This document shows, in pieces, positions 1 through 8,573 of a stretch of DNA of 64,000 nt. The stretch spans positions 992,001 through 1,056,000 of the forward strand of contig NZ_CP168030.1 of NCBI RefSeq assembly GCF_041529975.1, given 5' to 3'. Position 1 is the stretch's first letter; every line of letters starts with the position of its first letter. The position numbers and the translations under genes were made by a program. This DNA is from Microbacterium maritypicum (lineage in GTDB: Bacteria; Actinomycetota; Actinomycetes; Actinomycetales; Microbacteriaceae). Below the pieces are notes generated by a model that was not told where the DNA came from, ran no database searches, and saw only the letters and a list, made by a program, of their open reading frames with translations.

Positions 1-1422
1 GTGGATCACGCTGGAGAGGTGCGTGATGATGACGCTGGCCCGGTCGATCACGGTGGCCCCGGCGAACTCGGCGCTGTGCCGCATCTCCAGAGGGATCCAC
101 TTGCCCTCCAGCCCGAACACCGGGTCGAGCGTGGCCGTCCCCGGAAGGGATTCCAGGCCCTGTCCGAGGGCCAGCACCGAGCCGATCGGTGCCGTGCCGC
201 GCCCGGTCTCGACCCCGGCGATGCGGATCACATAGGTCGCCTGTGCGAGTTCGATGCTGTCGCGGGTGCGCACGGGCGGGGTGATCAGGCCCAGGTCGAG
301 GGCGATCCGGCGGCGGAGCGCCTTCACGCGCGCCAGGAGGTCGTCCGGGCCGCCCGTGACCAGATCGACGATGTCGGGCGAGAGGAGGATCTCGAGCGGG
401 TGCACCCGCATCTTCTCGATCAGCTCCTCCGGCTGGTCGGTCGGAGCGGCCGTCGGGGTCTGGGCCGCGATCGCCTCCTCCCGCTGTTGGTTCGCCTTGA
501 TGCGCTGCGCGACGAGCAGCAGGAGGGCTCCGATCGCGACGAACGGCAGCATCGGCATGTGCGGGATCAGCGACATGATGATCGCGGCGCATCCCGCGAT
601 GATGAGCGCGTTGCGGGACTGCCCGAGCTGCGCCGATGCCGCCGTCCCCATCTCGGCCTCGGCCGTGGAGCGGGTGACGATCATGCCGGTCGAGACCGCC
701 ATGAGCAGTGCCGGGATCTGCGTGACGAGCCCGTCGCCGATCGTGAGCAGGCTGTACGTGCTCACGGCCTCGTCGATCGCCATGCCGTGCTGCACGATGC
801 CGATCGCGATGCCGCCGATGAGGTTGATGATGATGATGACGAGGCCGGCGATCGCATCGCCCTTCACGAACTTGGACGCACCGTCCATCGCGCCGTAGAA
901 GTCGGCTTCCGCCGCGACCTCCGCACGGCGCTCGCGGGCCTCGGCATCGGTGATGAGACCGGCGTTGAGGTCGGCGTCGATCGCCATCTGCTTGCCGGGC
1001 ATGGCGTCGAGCGTGAACCGGGCGCCGACCTCGGCCACGCGCTCCGCGCCCTTGGTGACGACCACGAACTGGATGACGACGAGGATGAGGAACACCACGG
1101 CGCCGATGATGAGCGAGCCGCCGACGGCGATCGCCCCGAACGCCTCGATCACCTGACCTGCGTACGCCTCCCCGAGCACCAGCCGGGTCGACGCGACGTT
1201 CAGCCCGAGCCGGAACAGCGTCGCCACCAGCAGCAGCGAGGGGAACACCGAGAAGTCCAGCGGCTTCTTCACGAACATCGACGTGAGCAGGATCACGAGT
1301 GCGAACATGATGTTCAGGATGATGAGGATGTCGAGCAGGAACGGCGGCACCGGGACGACGAGCAGCATGATGATGCCGACGACCCCGATGGGCACCATGA
1401 GCTTGACGAACAGCTGTCTCAT
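1..1422 (-). CDS. flhA: Flagellar export gate protein FlhA (partial, C-terminus beyond window)
   Basis: Integral membrane component of the flagellar type III export gate; its cytoplasmic domain docks chaperone-substrate complexes. Translating the minus strand from ATG at 1422 gives 474 residues beginning MRQLFVKLMVPIG, followed by a run of hydrophobic helices in the first 300 residues and the start of the cytoplasmic domain. The family has about 690 residues, so roughly a third lies beyond the left edge. The ATG overlaps the flhB stop as ATGA, so the two are translationally coupled. It is the last gene seen of the flbD-flhA operon. csrA often follows flhA in related operons but would lie outside the window. 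Confidence 0.96.
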   Translation of the reverse strand, partial: MRQLFVKLMVPIGVVGIIMLLVVPVPPFLLDILIILNIMFALVILLTSMFVKKPLDFSVFPSLLLVATLFRLGLNVASTRLVLGEAYAGQVIEAFGAIAVGGSLIIGAVVFLILVVIQFVVVTKGAERVAEVGARFTLDAMPGKQMAIDADLNAGLITDAEARERRAEVAAEADFYGAMDGASKFVKGDAIAGLVIIIINLIGGIAIGIVQHGMAIDEAVSTYSLLTIGDGLVTQIPALLMAVSTGMIVTRSTAEAEMGTAASAQLGQSRNALIIAGCAAIIMSLIPHMPMLPFVAIGALLLLVAQRIKANQQREEAIAAQTPTAAPTDQPEELIEKMRVHPLEILLSPDIVDLVTGGPDDLLARVKALRRRIALDLGLITPPVRTRDSIELAQATYVIRIAGVETGRGTAPIGSVLALGQGLESLPGTATLDPVFGLEGKWIPLEMRHSAEFAGATVIDRASVIITHLSSVIH

Positions 1423-2510
1423 GCGGTCCTCCGGTAGGGAAGGGTGTGGATGCCGCGGGCGGCGCCGCGCCGACGCAGCGCGTCGACGAACACCAGCACG
1501 CGCGCGACGGCGTTGTACAGGTCTTCGGGGATCTCCTGGCCGAGCTCGCACGCGGCGTGCAGGGCGCGGGCGAGCGTGATCTCGCGCACGAGCGGCACAC
1601 CGGCGCGCACGGCCTCGTCACGGATGCGTTCCGCGATCACACCGCTGCCCTTCGCGACGACCTTGGGGGCCGCGCGACCGGGCTCGTACCGGAGGGCGAT
1701 CGCGATGTGCGTCGGGTTGACGACCACGACATCCGATCCGGCGACCGCGGCGATCATGCGGTTGCGGCTGGCGGCGAGCTGCCGGGACCGCCGCTGCTGA
1801 CGGATCAGCGGATCGCCCTCGGAGTTCTTGCTCTCGTCGCGGATCTCGCGCTTGGTCATGCGCGTGTGCTTGCGGTTGCGGCGCATCACGACGAACATGT
1901 CGATCGCGGCGAGGACCAGTCCGACGGCGATCGCGGTCTGCAGCAGGGCGGCCGTGCCCTCGGATGCCGTGCCGAGCAGGCGCGAGATCGAATGGGCGCC
2001 GCTGGCGGTGAGCACCGGCATCAGCCCCGCGATGACCACCCAGAGCGCGATGCCGATCGCCGCGGTCTTCAGCAGGGCTTTGGCGCCCTCCCACAGCGCC
2101 TGCAGGCCGAACACGCGTCGGATGCCGCTGACGATGTTGAACTGCTCGAAGCGCCCGGTGAGCGGTTTCAGATGCACGCCGCCCTGGACCACGGCGCCGA
2201 TCAGCGTGACGATCGCGACGGCGGCGAGCATCACCGCGATGGTCGGGAGCACGGAGGCGAGGCCACGCTCGAGCGCACCGAGTGCCGCCTCCGGCGTGGG
2301 GCTGAACACCAGAGAGGTGACGGTGAGGAGCTGCTCGGTCCCGGCGCCTGCGCCGAGGGCGATCGCCGCGGGCATGGCGATCGCCGCTGCCCCGATGCCG
2401 AGCCACGCCGTGAGGTCCTGGCTGCGCGAGAGACGCCCCTTCTTGCGGGCCTCATTGAGGTGCTTGTCGGTGGCCTTCTCGCTGCGTTCGCCGGTGTCGG
2501 TGCCGCTCAC
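1419..2510 (-). CDS. flhB: Flagellar export switch protein FlhB
   Basis: Membrane protein of the flagellar export gate that switches specificity from rod/hook to filament substrates after self-cleavage. The 363 residues contain a charged N-terminus (TDKHLNEARKKGRLSRSQ), four membrane helices between about 35 and 210, and the conserved autocleavage motif NPTH at 265-268 in the cytoplasmic domain. GTG at 2510 is chosen because it overlaps the fliR stop as GTGA and places the family's charged N-terminus at the start; the frame stays open much further upstream but that part is a shadow of fliR. The length is normal for the family. Confidence 0.96.
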   Translation of the reverse strand: MSGTDTGERSEKATDKHLNEARKKGRLSRSQDLTAWLGIGAAAIAMPAAIALGAGAGTEQLLTVTSLVFSPTPEAALGALERGLASVLPTIAVMLAAVAIVTLIGAVVQGGVHLKPLTGRFEQFNIVSGIRRVFGLQALWEGAKALLKTAAIGIALWVVIAGLMPVLTASGAHSISRLLGTASEGTAALLQTAIAVGLVLAAIDMFVVMRRNRKHTRMTKREIRDESKNSEGDPLIRQQRRSRQLAASRNRMIAAVAGSDVVVVNPTHIAIALRYEPGRAAPKVVAKGSGVIAERIRDEAVRAGVPLVREITLARALHAACELGQEIPEDLYNAVARVLVFVDALRRRGAARGIHTLPYRRTA

Positions 2511-3268
2511 TCGTGCACCCCCTGCATCATCTTCAGCGCCTGCCCGGAGAGGGCGTCGACGATGCCGGGGAGCACCGCGTACACGGCACCGGCCAGCAGC
2601 AGGGTGAGCAGGATCTTCACCGGGAAGCCCATCGCGAAGGCGTTGAGCGCCGGCGCGACCCGGGTGATCAGTCCGAGCCCGACGTCGGCGAGGAACAGCA
2701 CCAGCACCAGGGGACCTGCGATCTGCACGGCGGCGAGGACCATCTGCGACACCCCGTCGATGAGGAGTTCGGCGGGCCCGGCCACCTCGAAGATGCCGTC
2801 GACGGGCACCGCCTCGAAGCTCCGGGCGAGGCCGGCGAGGATCAGCTGATACCCGCCGGAGGCGAATAGCAGCGTGAGCGCGGTGATGTGGAAGAGCCGG
2901 GTGAACTGGGCGCCGTTCACGAGCGAGTGGGGGTCGAACGCCTGCGCGAGCTGGAAACCGCCGAACACGTCGATCAGGCTGCCGGCCGCCTGCAGCGCCG
3001 AGAAGCACAGCAGCACGACGAAGCCGAGCAGCGCTCCCGTGAGCACCTGCAGCACCAGGGCTCCGAGGAACGGGCCGGTGTCGAGGTTCTCGTAGCCGGG
3101 AGCGACCGCGGTGCCCACGGCGAGGGAGAGGCCGATGGCGAGCATCGCCTTGACCCGCACCGGGATGGCGCCGTAGGAGAACGGCGGGGCGATCATGATG
3201 AAGGCGGTGATGCGCACAGCGGCGAGCATGGTCGCCTCGAGCCACGCGAAGTCGATGGGGATGAACAC
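2507..3268 (-). CDS. fliR: Flagellar export gate protein FliR
   Basis: Polytopic membrane subunit of the FliPQR core channel of the flagellar export apparatus. The 253 residues hold about six hydrophobic segments, start MFIPIDFAWLEATML and include the conserved cytoplasmic stretch around FAMGFPVKILLTL near residue 210. The length matches the family. The gene lies four bases after fliQ and overlaps flhB by four bases, so it is part of one translationally coupled export-gate block. Confidence 0.95.
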   Translation of the reverse strand: MFIPIDFAWLEATMLAAVRITAFIMIAPPFSYGAIPVRVKAMLAIGLSLAVGTAVAPGYENLDTGPFLGALVLQVLTGALLGFVVLLCFSALQAAGSLIDVFGGFQLAQAFDPHSLVNGAQFTRLFHITALTLLFASGGYQLILAGLARSFEAVPVDGIFEVAGPAELLIDGVSQMVLAAVQIAGPLVLVLFLADVGLGLITRVAPALNAFAMGFPVKILLTLLLAGAVYAVLPGIVDALSGQALKMMQGVHE

Positions 3269-3272
3269 GCGG

Positions 3273-3545
3273 TCACCCGCTCAGCAGGGTGGGGATGCGG
3301 GCGAACATCTCGTTCGTGAAGGCGATCATCTCGGCGATCATCCAGTTGCCGGCGATGAGCAGCGCGATGCCGACGGCGACGATCTTCGGCACGAACGACA
3401 GCGTCACCTCCTGCACCTGCGTGATGGACTGCAGCAGCGAGATCGCGAAGCCGACCACGAGCGCCGTGACGAGCACCGGGGCGGCCAGCTTCGCGGCGAT
3501 GATCAGGCCCTGGGTGCCGATGTCGATGACCGCTTCCGGGCTCAT
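3273..3545 (-). CDS. fliQ: Flagellar export gate protein FliQ
   Basis: Small hairpin membrane subunit of the FliPQR export channel. The 90-residue product has two transmembrane helices (about 17-37 and 52-72) and the typical central segment SITQVQEVTLSFVPKI. The start ATG at 3545 overlaps the fliP stop as ATGA; the frame is open upstream but reads as a fliP shadow. Size and order (fliP-fliQ-fliR) are those of the family. Confidence 0.95.
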   Translation of the reverse strand: MSPEAVIDIGTQGLIIAAKLAAPVLVTALVVGFAISLLQSITQVQEVTLSFVPKIVAVGIALLIAGNWMIAEMIAFTNEMFARIPTLLSG

Positions 3546-4357
3546 CCGACACCCCCGTAACTCTCCAGCAGGGCGCGGATGATGAGGCCCCAGCCGTCGA
3601 CGAGGATGAACAGCAGGATCTTGAAGGGCAGCGAGATCATGACCGGCGGCAGCATCATCATGCCCATCGACATCAGCGCCGCGGCGACGACGAGGTCGAT
3701 CACGAGGAACGGCACGAAGATGACGAAGCCGATGATGAAGGCGGCGCGCAGCTCCGAGATCATGAACGCCGGGATGAGCGTGTACATCGGCACGCTCGAG
3801 GGATCCTCGGGGTTCGGCTGCCCCGCCATCCGCGTCATCAGGGCCAGATCCTCTTCGCGCGTGAAGCGCAGCATCCACTCCTGGAGCGGCAGCTGGCCGA
3901 CGTCGATCGCCTGCGTGAAGGTGAGCGTGCCGTCGATGTACGGCTGCACGGCGACCGTGTTGATCTCGGTCAGCACCGGCCACATGATGAACAGCGACAG
4001 GAAGAGTGAGAGCCCGGCCAGCACCTGGTTCGGGGGGATCGTGGGCAGCGACAGGGCATTCCTGGTCATCGCCAGCACGACGAAGATCTTCGTGAACGAC
4101 GACATCATCAGCAGAAGTGCCGGGGCGACCGAGAGCAGCGTGATGCCCAGCAGGGTCAGGATCGAACCCGAGGGGCCGCCGTCGACGCCGTTGATGTCGA
4201 TCGTGACTCCCTCGCCCGGGTCGTCGGGGGTGACCTCGGCGTGGGCGGCGGTGCCGGTGAGCAATGTGAGCACCGCGACCAGGGCGAAGGCAGCGAGGAG
4301 GATCAGTGCGACCCGTCGCAGCGCGCGGCCGTCGACGATCCCACGGGACGCGCTCAT
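3542..4357 (-). CDS. fliP: Flagellar export gate protein FliP
   Basis: Core pore subunit of the flagellar export apparatus. The 271 residues begin with a basic segment and a hydrophobic signal-like helix (about 15-38), then the mature domain with the family block SFTKIFVVLAMTRNAL, a periplasmic-type loop, and the C-terminal helices with MSMGMMMLPP. ATG at 4357 overlaps the fliO stop (ATGA) and gives the expected cleavable or first helix. Downstream fliQ overlaps by four bases. Confidence 0.96.
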   Translation of the reverse strand: MSASRGIVDGRALRRVALILLAAFALVAVLTLLTGTAAHAEVTPDDPGEGVTIDINGVDGGPSGSILTLLGITLLSVAPALLLMMSSFTKIFVVLAMTRNALSLPTIPPNQVLAGLSLFLSLFIMWPVLTEINTVAVQPYIDGTLTFTQAIDVGQLPLQEWMLRFTREEDLALMTRMAGQPNPEDPSSVPMYTLIPAFMISELRAAFIIGFVIFVPFLVIDLVVAAALMSMGMMMLPPVMISLPFKILLFILVDGWGLIIRALLESYGGVG

Positions 4358-4848
4358 CGCGTGCGCCGGATGGCCTCGGCGGTCTGCCGCCAGGTTTCGG
4401 GGGAGAGGATGGAGCCGCGCAGGGGATCGTTCCGATGACGCACCCGGCGCTGCGGAGCCGGCCGGGTCGGCGATGCCGCGGTCGTCTCGGTCAGGGCGGT
4501 CGCGGCGAGGATGCGGTCGAACTCCGCGGCATCGGATGCGGCGTCCGCGGTGGCCGCCGACCAGTGGGTGTCTGCATCGGGTTGCGCCGCGGCCTTGACC
4601 GGAAGCTTGTCGACCACGCTCACGCCGTGCTCGGTGACACCGAGGACGTACCGGGCGTCCTCGGTCTGGACCACGACGACCTGCGCCTTCGGACCCACGC
4701 CCTGTCGCCCGAGCACCGTGATGACCTCGCCGTCGCGCCGACGCGCCTGCGTGCGTGCGACGCGGCGCTGCAGGAACCACAGCACCCCGAGCACGGCGGC
4801 GAGCGAGAGCACGACCCGCAGGCCGAGCAGGAGGTCGTCCAGGGTCAG
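4354..4848 (-). CDS. fliO: Flagellar biosynthesis protein FliO, probable CTG start
   Basis: Bitopic membrane protein that assists FliP assembly. The product has one hydrophobic helix followed by RR and a soluble tail with a beta-rich segment (VITVLGRQGVGPKAQVVVVQ). The first GTG in frame (4812) would leave only about 14 hydrophobic residues. A CTG at 4848 overlaps the fliN stop as CTGA, exactly as ATGA/GTGA do at the neighbouring junctions, and yields a full-length helix (164 residues). No ATG, GTG or TTG exists in between. The identity is from position and architecture, as FliO sequences diverge strongly; the CTG start is an inference. Confidence 0.82.
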   Translation of the reverse strand: MTLDDLLLGLRVVLSLAAVLGVLWFLQRRVARTQARRRDGEVITVLGRQGVGPKAQVVVVQTEDARYVLGVTEHGVSVVDKLPVKAAAQPDADTHWSAATADAASDAAEFDRILAATALTETTAASPTRPAPQRRVRHRNDPLRGSILSPETWRQTAEAIRRTR

Positions 4849-5504
4849 GCCTCGACGTTCTCGAGGATGCGGGTGATCCGCACCGCGTAGTCCTGGTCGA
4901 CCACCACCACCTCGCCGTGCGCGATGATGCGGCCGTTGAGCTTGATGTCGGCCGGGGCGCCGGCGGAACGGTCGAGCTCGACGATGCGGCCGGGTTCGAG
5001 GTCGAGCACATCGCGCACCGACATGCGGGTTCGGCCGATCTCGACCGTGAGCTCCATCTCGACGCCGGCGATGCGGTGCAGACGCCGGGTCGAGCTCGAT
5101 GCCGCCGCCGGAGCGCGGGTGACGACGACGGCGAGGCGTCCGACCGTGCGATCCGCATCGTCCTGCAGGTCGAAGAGCTGCGCGGTCGGGTTCGAGAAGA
5201 GCGGAGAGGCATCGCCGATCACGGCATCACCGAGCGCGCCGGCTCCCAGGGTGCTCGTCGAGGCTTCCAGCGCGTCGCGCAGCCGATCGGCGAGGGGCGC
5301 TCCGGAGAGCCCGTCGACCAGGGTCTCGGCGTCGAAGAGCTGCACGGCGAGCTGCGCGCTGGCCTCACCGACGAACTGCACGATCACGGCGTCGCCGGTA
5401 TCCCCGGACACCTGCGAGGCGCGGGCGGTGACGGGAGCGGCGGTCGGCAACGACGCGGCGAAGGCGGCCGCGACGGCCGACTCATAGGTGGTGGTGCTGG
5501 TCAC
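4845..5504 (-). CDS. fliN: Flagellar motor switch protein FliN (long form)
   Basis: C-ring switch subunit. The C-terminal 80 residues form a SpoA domain with the classic pattern VEMELTVEIGRTRMSVRDVL, LEPGRIVELDRSAGAPADI and NGRIIAHGEVVVVDQDYAVRI. The 219-residue protein is longer than the about 130 of E. coli FliN; the N-terminal 130 residues form an extra domain (for example DAVIVQFVGEASAQLAVQL) similar in layout to FliY or CheC-type fusions, though no CheC catalytic residues were recognised. GTG at 5504 overlaps the fliM stop as GTGA. Confidence 0.93.
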   Translation of the reverse strand: MTSTTTYESAVAAAFAASLPTAAPVTARASQVSGDTGDAVIVQFVGEASAQLAVQLFDAETLVDGLSGAPLADRLRDALEASTSTLGAGALGDAVIGDASPLFSNPTAQLFDLQDDADRTVGRLAVVVTRAPAAASSSTRRLHRIAGVEMELTVEIGRTRMSVRDVLDLEPGRIVELDRSAGAPADIKLNGRIIAHGEVVVVDQDYAVRITRILENVEA

Positions 5505-6430
5505 GCGGGCTCCTCGGCGAAGACGGGATCGGGGACGGTGGTGGCGACGACGCACGCGAGACGGGCGCCGGCACTGCCCACAGCGGCGGTGGCGACGGTC
5601 TGATCGCCCACGGCGAGCAGCATCGGGCGATCGGCGGAGTGCGGGAAGGAGATGATGTCGCCGACGGCGAGGTCGAGCACCTCACGGGGGAGCACGGCGC
5701 GCGGGGCCAGACGCAGCGAGAGCTCGATGGGGGAGACCTCGACCTGGCGTCGGACCAGGCCCGGCGCTGCGGCGCGGTCGGCGTCGGAGGTGCGCACGGT
5801 GAAGCCGGCGAGGACCGACGCCGGCAGCATGATGCTCACCGGCACCGCCCGACCCGCGAGGCGCATCGAGAAGCGGGCGACGATGACCGGTTCTCCCGAT
5901 GCCGCGACCTGGGCGAACTGCGAGCTGTACTGGATGCCGCTCACGGTGACGCCGGCGGGGAGCAGTCCGTCCAGGGAGCCGGTCAGGTGCTCGAGCGCGT
6001 CGACGATGAGAGAGCGGATCAGTGCCTGCTCGATCGGGGTGAACGTGCGGTCCTCCGACGTCGCGGACGCTCGTCCACCGACCATCTGCACGATCCAGGT
6101 CGTGGCGGCGGAGGTCGGCAGCTGCACGATGAGCCGCTCGTCGGAGTCAGGCAGCGCGCACACGATCAAGGTCGTCGTGGTCGGCAGCGAGGCGGCGTAC
6201 TCGCCGTAGGTCAGCATCCCGACATGCTCGACGGCGATGGTGGCACGTACGTGGATCTTCGCCGAGAGCTGCGCCGACCACTGCCGCGAGAACGTCTCGA
6301 AGGCCAGCTCCAGGGCGCGGGTGTGCTCGCGCGACAGGGTCGCCGAACGGCCGAAGTCGTACACCTCGACTTCGGCGGTCGTCGACGCCGTCGCTGTGCG
6401 CACGTCGGAGCGCACGCTGTCCTCGATCAC
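5501..6430 (-). CDS. fliM: Flagellar motor switch protein FliM
   Basis: Central C-ring subunit that binds CheY-P and FliG. The product has an N-terminal segment ending in YDFGRSATLSREHTRALEL, a CheC-like middle domain (about 50-220) and a C-terminal SpoA domain (VSPIELSLRLAPRAVLPREVL, VGDIISF). Two GTG codons (6433 and 6430) are the only plausible starts; the open frame upstream to 6541 overlaps motB in another frame and is not FliM-like. At 309-310 residues the length is typical. The gap of about 50 bases after motB is the only loose junction in this operon, and fliL is not there. Confidence 0.93.
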   Translation of the reverse strand: MIEDSVRSDVRTATASTTAEVEVYDFGRSATLSREHTRALELAFETFSRQWSAQLSAKIHVRATIAVEHVGMLTYGEYAASLPTTTTLIVCALPDSDERLIVQLPTSAATTWIVQMVGGRASATSEDRTFTPIEQALIRSLIVDALEHLTGSLDGLLPAGVTVSGIQYSSQFAQVAASGEPVIVARFSMRLAGRAVPVSIMLPASVLAGFTVRTSDADRAAAPGLVRRQVEVSPIELSLRLAPRAVLPREVLDLAVGDIISFPHSADRPMLLAVGDQTVATAAVGSAGARLACVVATTVPDPVFAEEPA

Positions 6431-6479
6431 CACGAACCCGACTATCGGGTGGCGATCGACGTGCGTTAGAAGGGAACGG

Positions 6480-7289
6480 TCAGGAGGCCGGCTGCGCGGC
6501 CTGTGCTTCGGGGATGAGTGCTCGCACCTCCTCCGTCGCATCGGAGAGGACGACGATGTCGACGCGCCGGTTCTGGGCCAGCGCCGCGGGCGAAGAACCC
6601 GCCGCGACGGGCCGCGTGTCGCCGAACCCGACCGACTTCAGGTGCGCCGGCGGGAGCCCGGACGATTCGACGAGGTGCCGCAGCACCTGGGTGGATCGAC
6701 CGGCCGAGAGCTCCCAGTTCGTGGGGAACGGGGCGACCGATCCGCGGACGTCGGCGTGGCCTTCGACCGAGATCTCGTTCGGCGCGGTCACGAGGACCGA
6801 GCCGAGCGCGTCGAGCACCAGCACGGCCTTCGAGCTGAGGGTGGTGCTGTTCGTGGTGAAGAACGTCTCGGCGCTGACGAGTCCGATCGTGAGGCCCCGC
6901 TCGTCGATGGTGAAGGTGACGTCGGCCTCGAGGCCGTTCTCGGCGAGCACCGTGCGCAGCCGTTCGCGGAGGGCCGAGAGCTCGTCGAACTCGGTCTGCG
7001 CCGCGGCCAGCTCGATGTCGGCGAAGTCCTCGCCCTTCTCGTCGACCAGCTCCGGCGGCACCACGACCCCCGTGACGGCATCCACGTCTTCCGAGGGCTC
7101 CTGGCCGAAGCCGGTCGCGAGTGACGCGCTGAGCGCCTCGAACTTCTCCTGGTCGACGGTCGACATCGCGAACAGCACGATGAACATGCACATCAGCACG
7201 GTCACCATGTCCATGTAGGACGCCATCCACCGCTCGTCCGGACCGCTGTGCTCCTCCTGGGGCACGCGGCGACGGGCCCGGACGCTCAC
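6480..7289 (-). CDS. motB: Flagellar stator protein MotB
   Basis: Stator subunit anchored to peptidoglycan that forms the ion channel with MotA. The 269 residues have a short basic N-terminus, one membrane helix starting with the conserved Asp (WMASYMDMVTVLMCMFI, Asp27) and a C-terminal OmpA-like domain (VEGHADVRGS, NWELSAGRSTQVLRHLVE, VGFGDTRPVA). GTG at 7289 overlaps the motA stop (GTGA). The channel Asp is followed by no Tyr/Ser pattern that would clearly indicate sodium, so proton use is only presumed. Confidence 0.95.
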   Translation of the reverse strand: MSVRARRRVPQEEHSGPDERWMASYMDMVTVLMCMFIVLFAMSTVDQEKFEALSASLATGFGQEPSEDVDAVTGVVVPPELVDEKGEDFADIELAAAQTEFDELSALRERLRTVLAENGLEADVTFTIDERGLTIGLVSAETFFTTNSTTLSSKAVLVLDALGSVLVTAPNEISVEGHADVRGSVAPFPTNWELSAGRSTQVLRHLVESSGLPPAHLKSVGFGDTRPVAAGSSPAALAQNRRVDIVVLSDATEEVRALIPEAQAAQPAS

Positions 7290-8101
7290 GGCGCGGGCTC
7301 CGTCTCCGTCTCCTCCGCGGCGCGGGTGCGGGTGCGACGGCCCGAGCGGGCGGAGGGGCGCTCGGACACGAGGGCGCGCAGGCGCTCTCCGACGAACTGC
7401 GGCGGGGCGCCGGCCTGGATCGCGAGCATGCCCTCCATGAGCACGGTCATGCGTTCGAGCTCGAGCTCGCCGAGACGCTGGAGGCGTCCGCCGATGGGCA
7501 GCCAGATGAAGTTGGCCGACAGGAGACCCCACAGCGTCGCCACGAATGCCGTCGCGATCATGGGACCGAGCGTGTCGGGTTTGTCGAGCTTCTCCAGCAC
7601 ATGCGTGAGGGAGACGACGGTGCCGATGATGCCGACCGTCGGGGCGAAGCCGCCGAGGGTCATGTAGAAGCGTGAGGCGGTGCGGTTACGGGCAGCGGTC
7701 GAGGTGAGCTCATCCTCCAGCAGGGTTCGCAGGTCTTCGGCGTCCGTGCCGTCGGCGATGCTCTGCAGTGCCTGGCGCAGGAACGGGTCCTTCTCGTCCT
7801 CCAGCCCCTGCTCGAGGGCGAGGAGCCCTTCTGCGCGGGCCTTCTCGGCGTAGCCGACCACCGTGTCGATCATGCTCGACGCGGTGCGGCGCTCGCCGCG
7901 GAAGGCGCGGGGGAGCGACTTGACCGCATGCAGCGCATCGCGCACGGTGCCGCTCGCGATGCCGACGGCGATCGTGGCTCCGAAGACCAGCACCATCGGG
8001 GCGGGGATCAGCAGCGAGCCGATGGTCGCGCCTTCGAGGTTGATCATGGCGATCAAAGCGCCGAACGCGAGGACCAGCCCGAGGAGGAGGGACGGATCCA
8101 T
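7286..8101 (-). CDS. motA: Flagellar stator protein MotA
   Basis: Stator subunit with four membrane helices that couples ion flow to rotor torque. The 271 residues start MDPSLLLGLVLAFGALIAM and include the ExbB/MotA signature in the third and fourth helices (LGGFAPTVGIIGTVVSLTHVL, ATAFVATLWGLLSANFIWLPI). ATG at 8101 shares one base with the flbD stop (TGATG). It pairs with the overlapping motB. Confidence 0.95.
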   Translation of the reverse strand: MDPSLLLGLVLAFGALIAMINLEGATIGSLLIPAPMVLVFGATIAVGIASGTVRDALHAVKSLPRAFRGERRTASSMIDTVVGYAEKARAEGLLALEQGLEDEKDPFLRQALQSIADGTDAEDLRTLLEDELTSTAARNRTASRFYMTLGGFAPTVGIIGTVVSLTHVLEKLDKPDTLGPMIATAFVATLWGLLSANFIWLPIGGRLQRLGELELERMTVLMEGMLAIQAGAPPQFVGERLRALVSERPSARSGRRTRTRAAEETETEPAP

Positions 8102-8361
8102 CAGCGGTCCGTCTCGGGGTCGGTGGGAGCTGCGGGGGCGTCGTCGGCCGCCGTGATCATCGCGGCAGCCGCGGCGAGCACGCCGGCCCGGAACCGGGTG
8201 ATCTGCGCGATCACGTCGTCCATCGTCTCGGTGACGACGAAGGTCGCGCCGTCGACCATGATGAGCGTCGTGTCCGGCGTTGCCTGGACACGTTCGATCA
8301 GGTCGGGATTCACCGCGAACCGGGAACGGTTCAGGCGCGTGAGGACGATCATGGGCTCCAT
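8101..8361 (-). CDS. flbD: Flagellar FlbD family protein
   Basis: Small protein of the FlbD family (PF06289), which heads motAB operons in many Gram-positive flagellates; its molecular role is unsettled. The family core is LTRLNRSRFAVNPDLIERVQ, followed by PDTTLIMVDGATFVVTET. Two starts are possible: ATG at 8361 (86 residues) or ATG at 8352 (83 residues), the second giving the usual MI-x-LTRLN beginning. It is the first gene after the flagellar promoter at 8430-8456. It is unrelated to the Caulobacter NtrC-type regulator of the same name. Confidence 0.87.
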   Translation of the reverse strand: MEPMIVLTRLNRSRFAVNPDLIERVQATPDTTLIMVDGATFVVTETMDDVIAQITRFRAGVLAAAAAMITAADDAPAAPTDPETDR

Positions 8362-8429
8362 CCTGGAAAGATCCGTCCGCGTTCCGGAGAGCGCGGACCC
8401 GACGGCCCGTCCTGGGCTGTCGGAGGTGA

Positions 8430-8456
8430 CTGTCGGCCGGTGAGCGTCGGGCGTTA
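8430..8456 (-). promoter_or_regulatory. FliA/WhiG-type flagellar promoter of the flbD-motAB-fliM-flhA operon
   Basis: Read on the minus strand: TAAC (8456-8453), 15 bases, then GCCGACAG (8437-8430). Architecture and sequence match the other three elements in this locus (GCCGATAG in those) and the known sigma28 consensus TAAA-N15-GCCGATAA. It lies about 70 bases before flbD and gives the operon its own start despite the fic gene upstream. Confidence 0.8.
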
Positions 8457-8503
8457 GCGACGGGGCCGGTGGGCGCGGGGAACCGGCGCACTGGTGCTGT
8501 AAA

Positions 8504-8529
8504 CACGAGTAGTCGCTCCGTTACTCGTG
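8504..8529. promoter_or_regulatory. Inverted repeat upstream of fic, possible operator
   Basis: CACGAGTA (8504-8511) and TACTCGTG (8522-8529) are perfect eight-base arms with a ten-base spacer, and the outer bases AA/TT nearly extend them. It lies 45-70 bases before the fic start, just upstream of the expected -35 region. Because the Fic protein ends in a winged helix, autoregulation here is plausible but unproven. It could also be a weak terminator hairpin. Confidence 0.5.
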
Positions 8530-8560
8530 GTTAAGGATGCTAAACCTTAGTTTCGGGTGC

Positions 8561-8566
8561 GATAAT
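8561..8566 (+). promoter_or_regulatory. Probable -10 box of fic (near-leaderless)
   Basis: GATAAT, preceded by TGC as in extended -10 promoters, ends seven bases before the fic ATG. There is no room for a Shine-Dalgarno sequence, so the transcript is probably leaderless. A sigma28-like reading (TAAA ... CGATAA) was rejected because the spacing is wrong. Confidence 0.5.
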
Positions 8567-8573
8567 CGGCTTT

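Noticed and set aside
1..1437. A 478-codon open frame on the plus strand
   Set aside because: It is antisense to flhA and has the same shadow composition; the FlhA translation is unmistakable.
8541..8565. TAAA ... GCGATAAT before fic as a sigma28-type promoter
   Set aside because: The spacing is 13 rather than the 15 found at all four flagellar promoters, and the -10 fits a housekeeping box.
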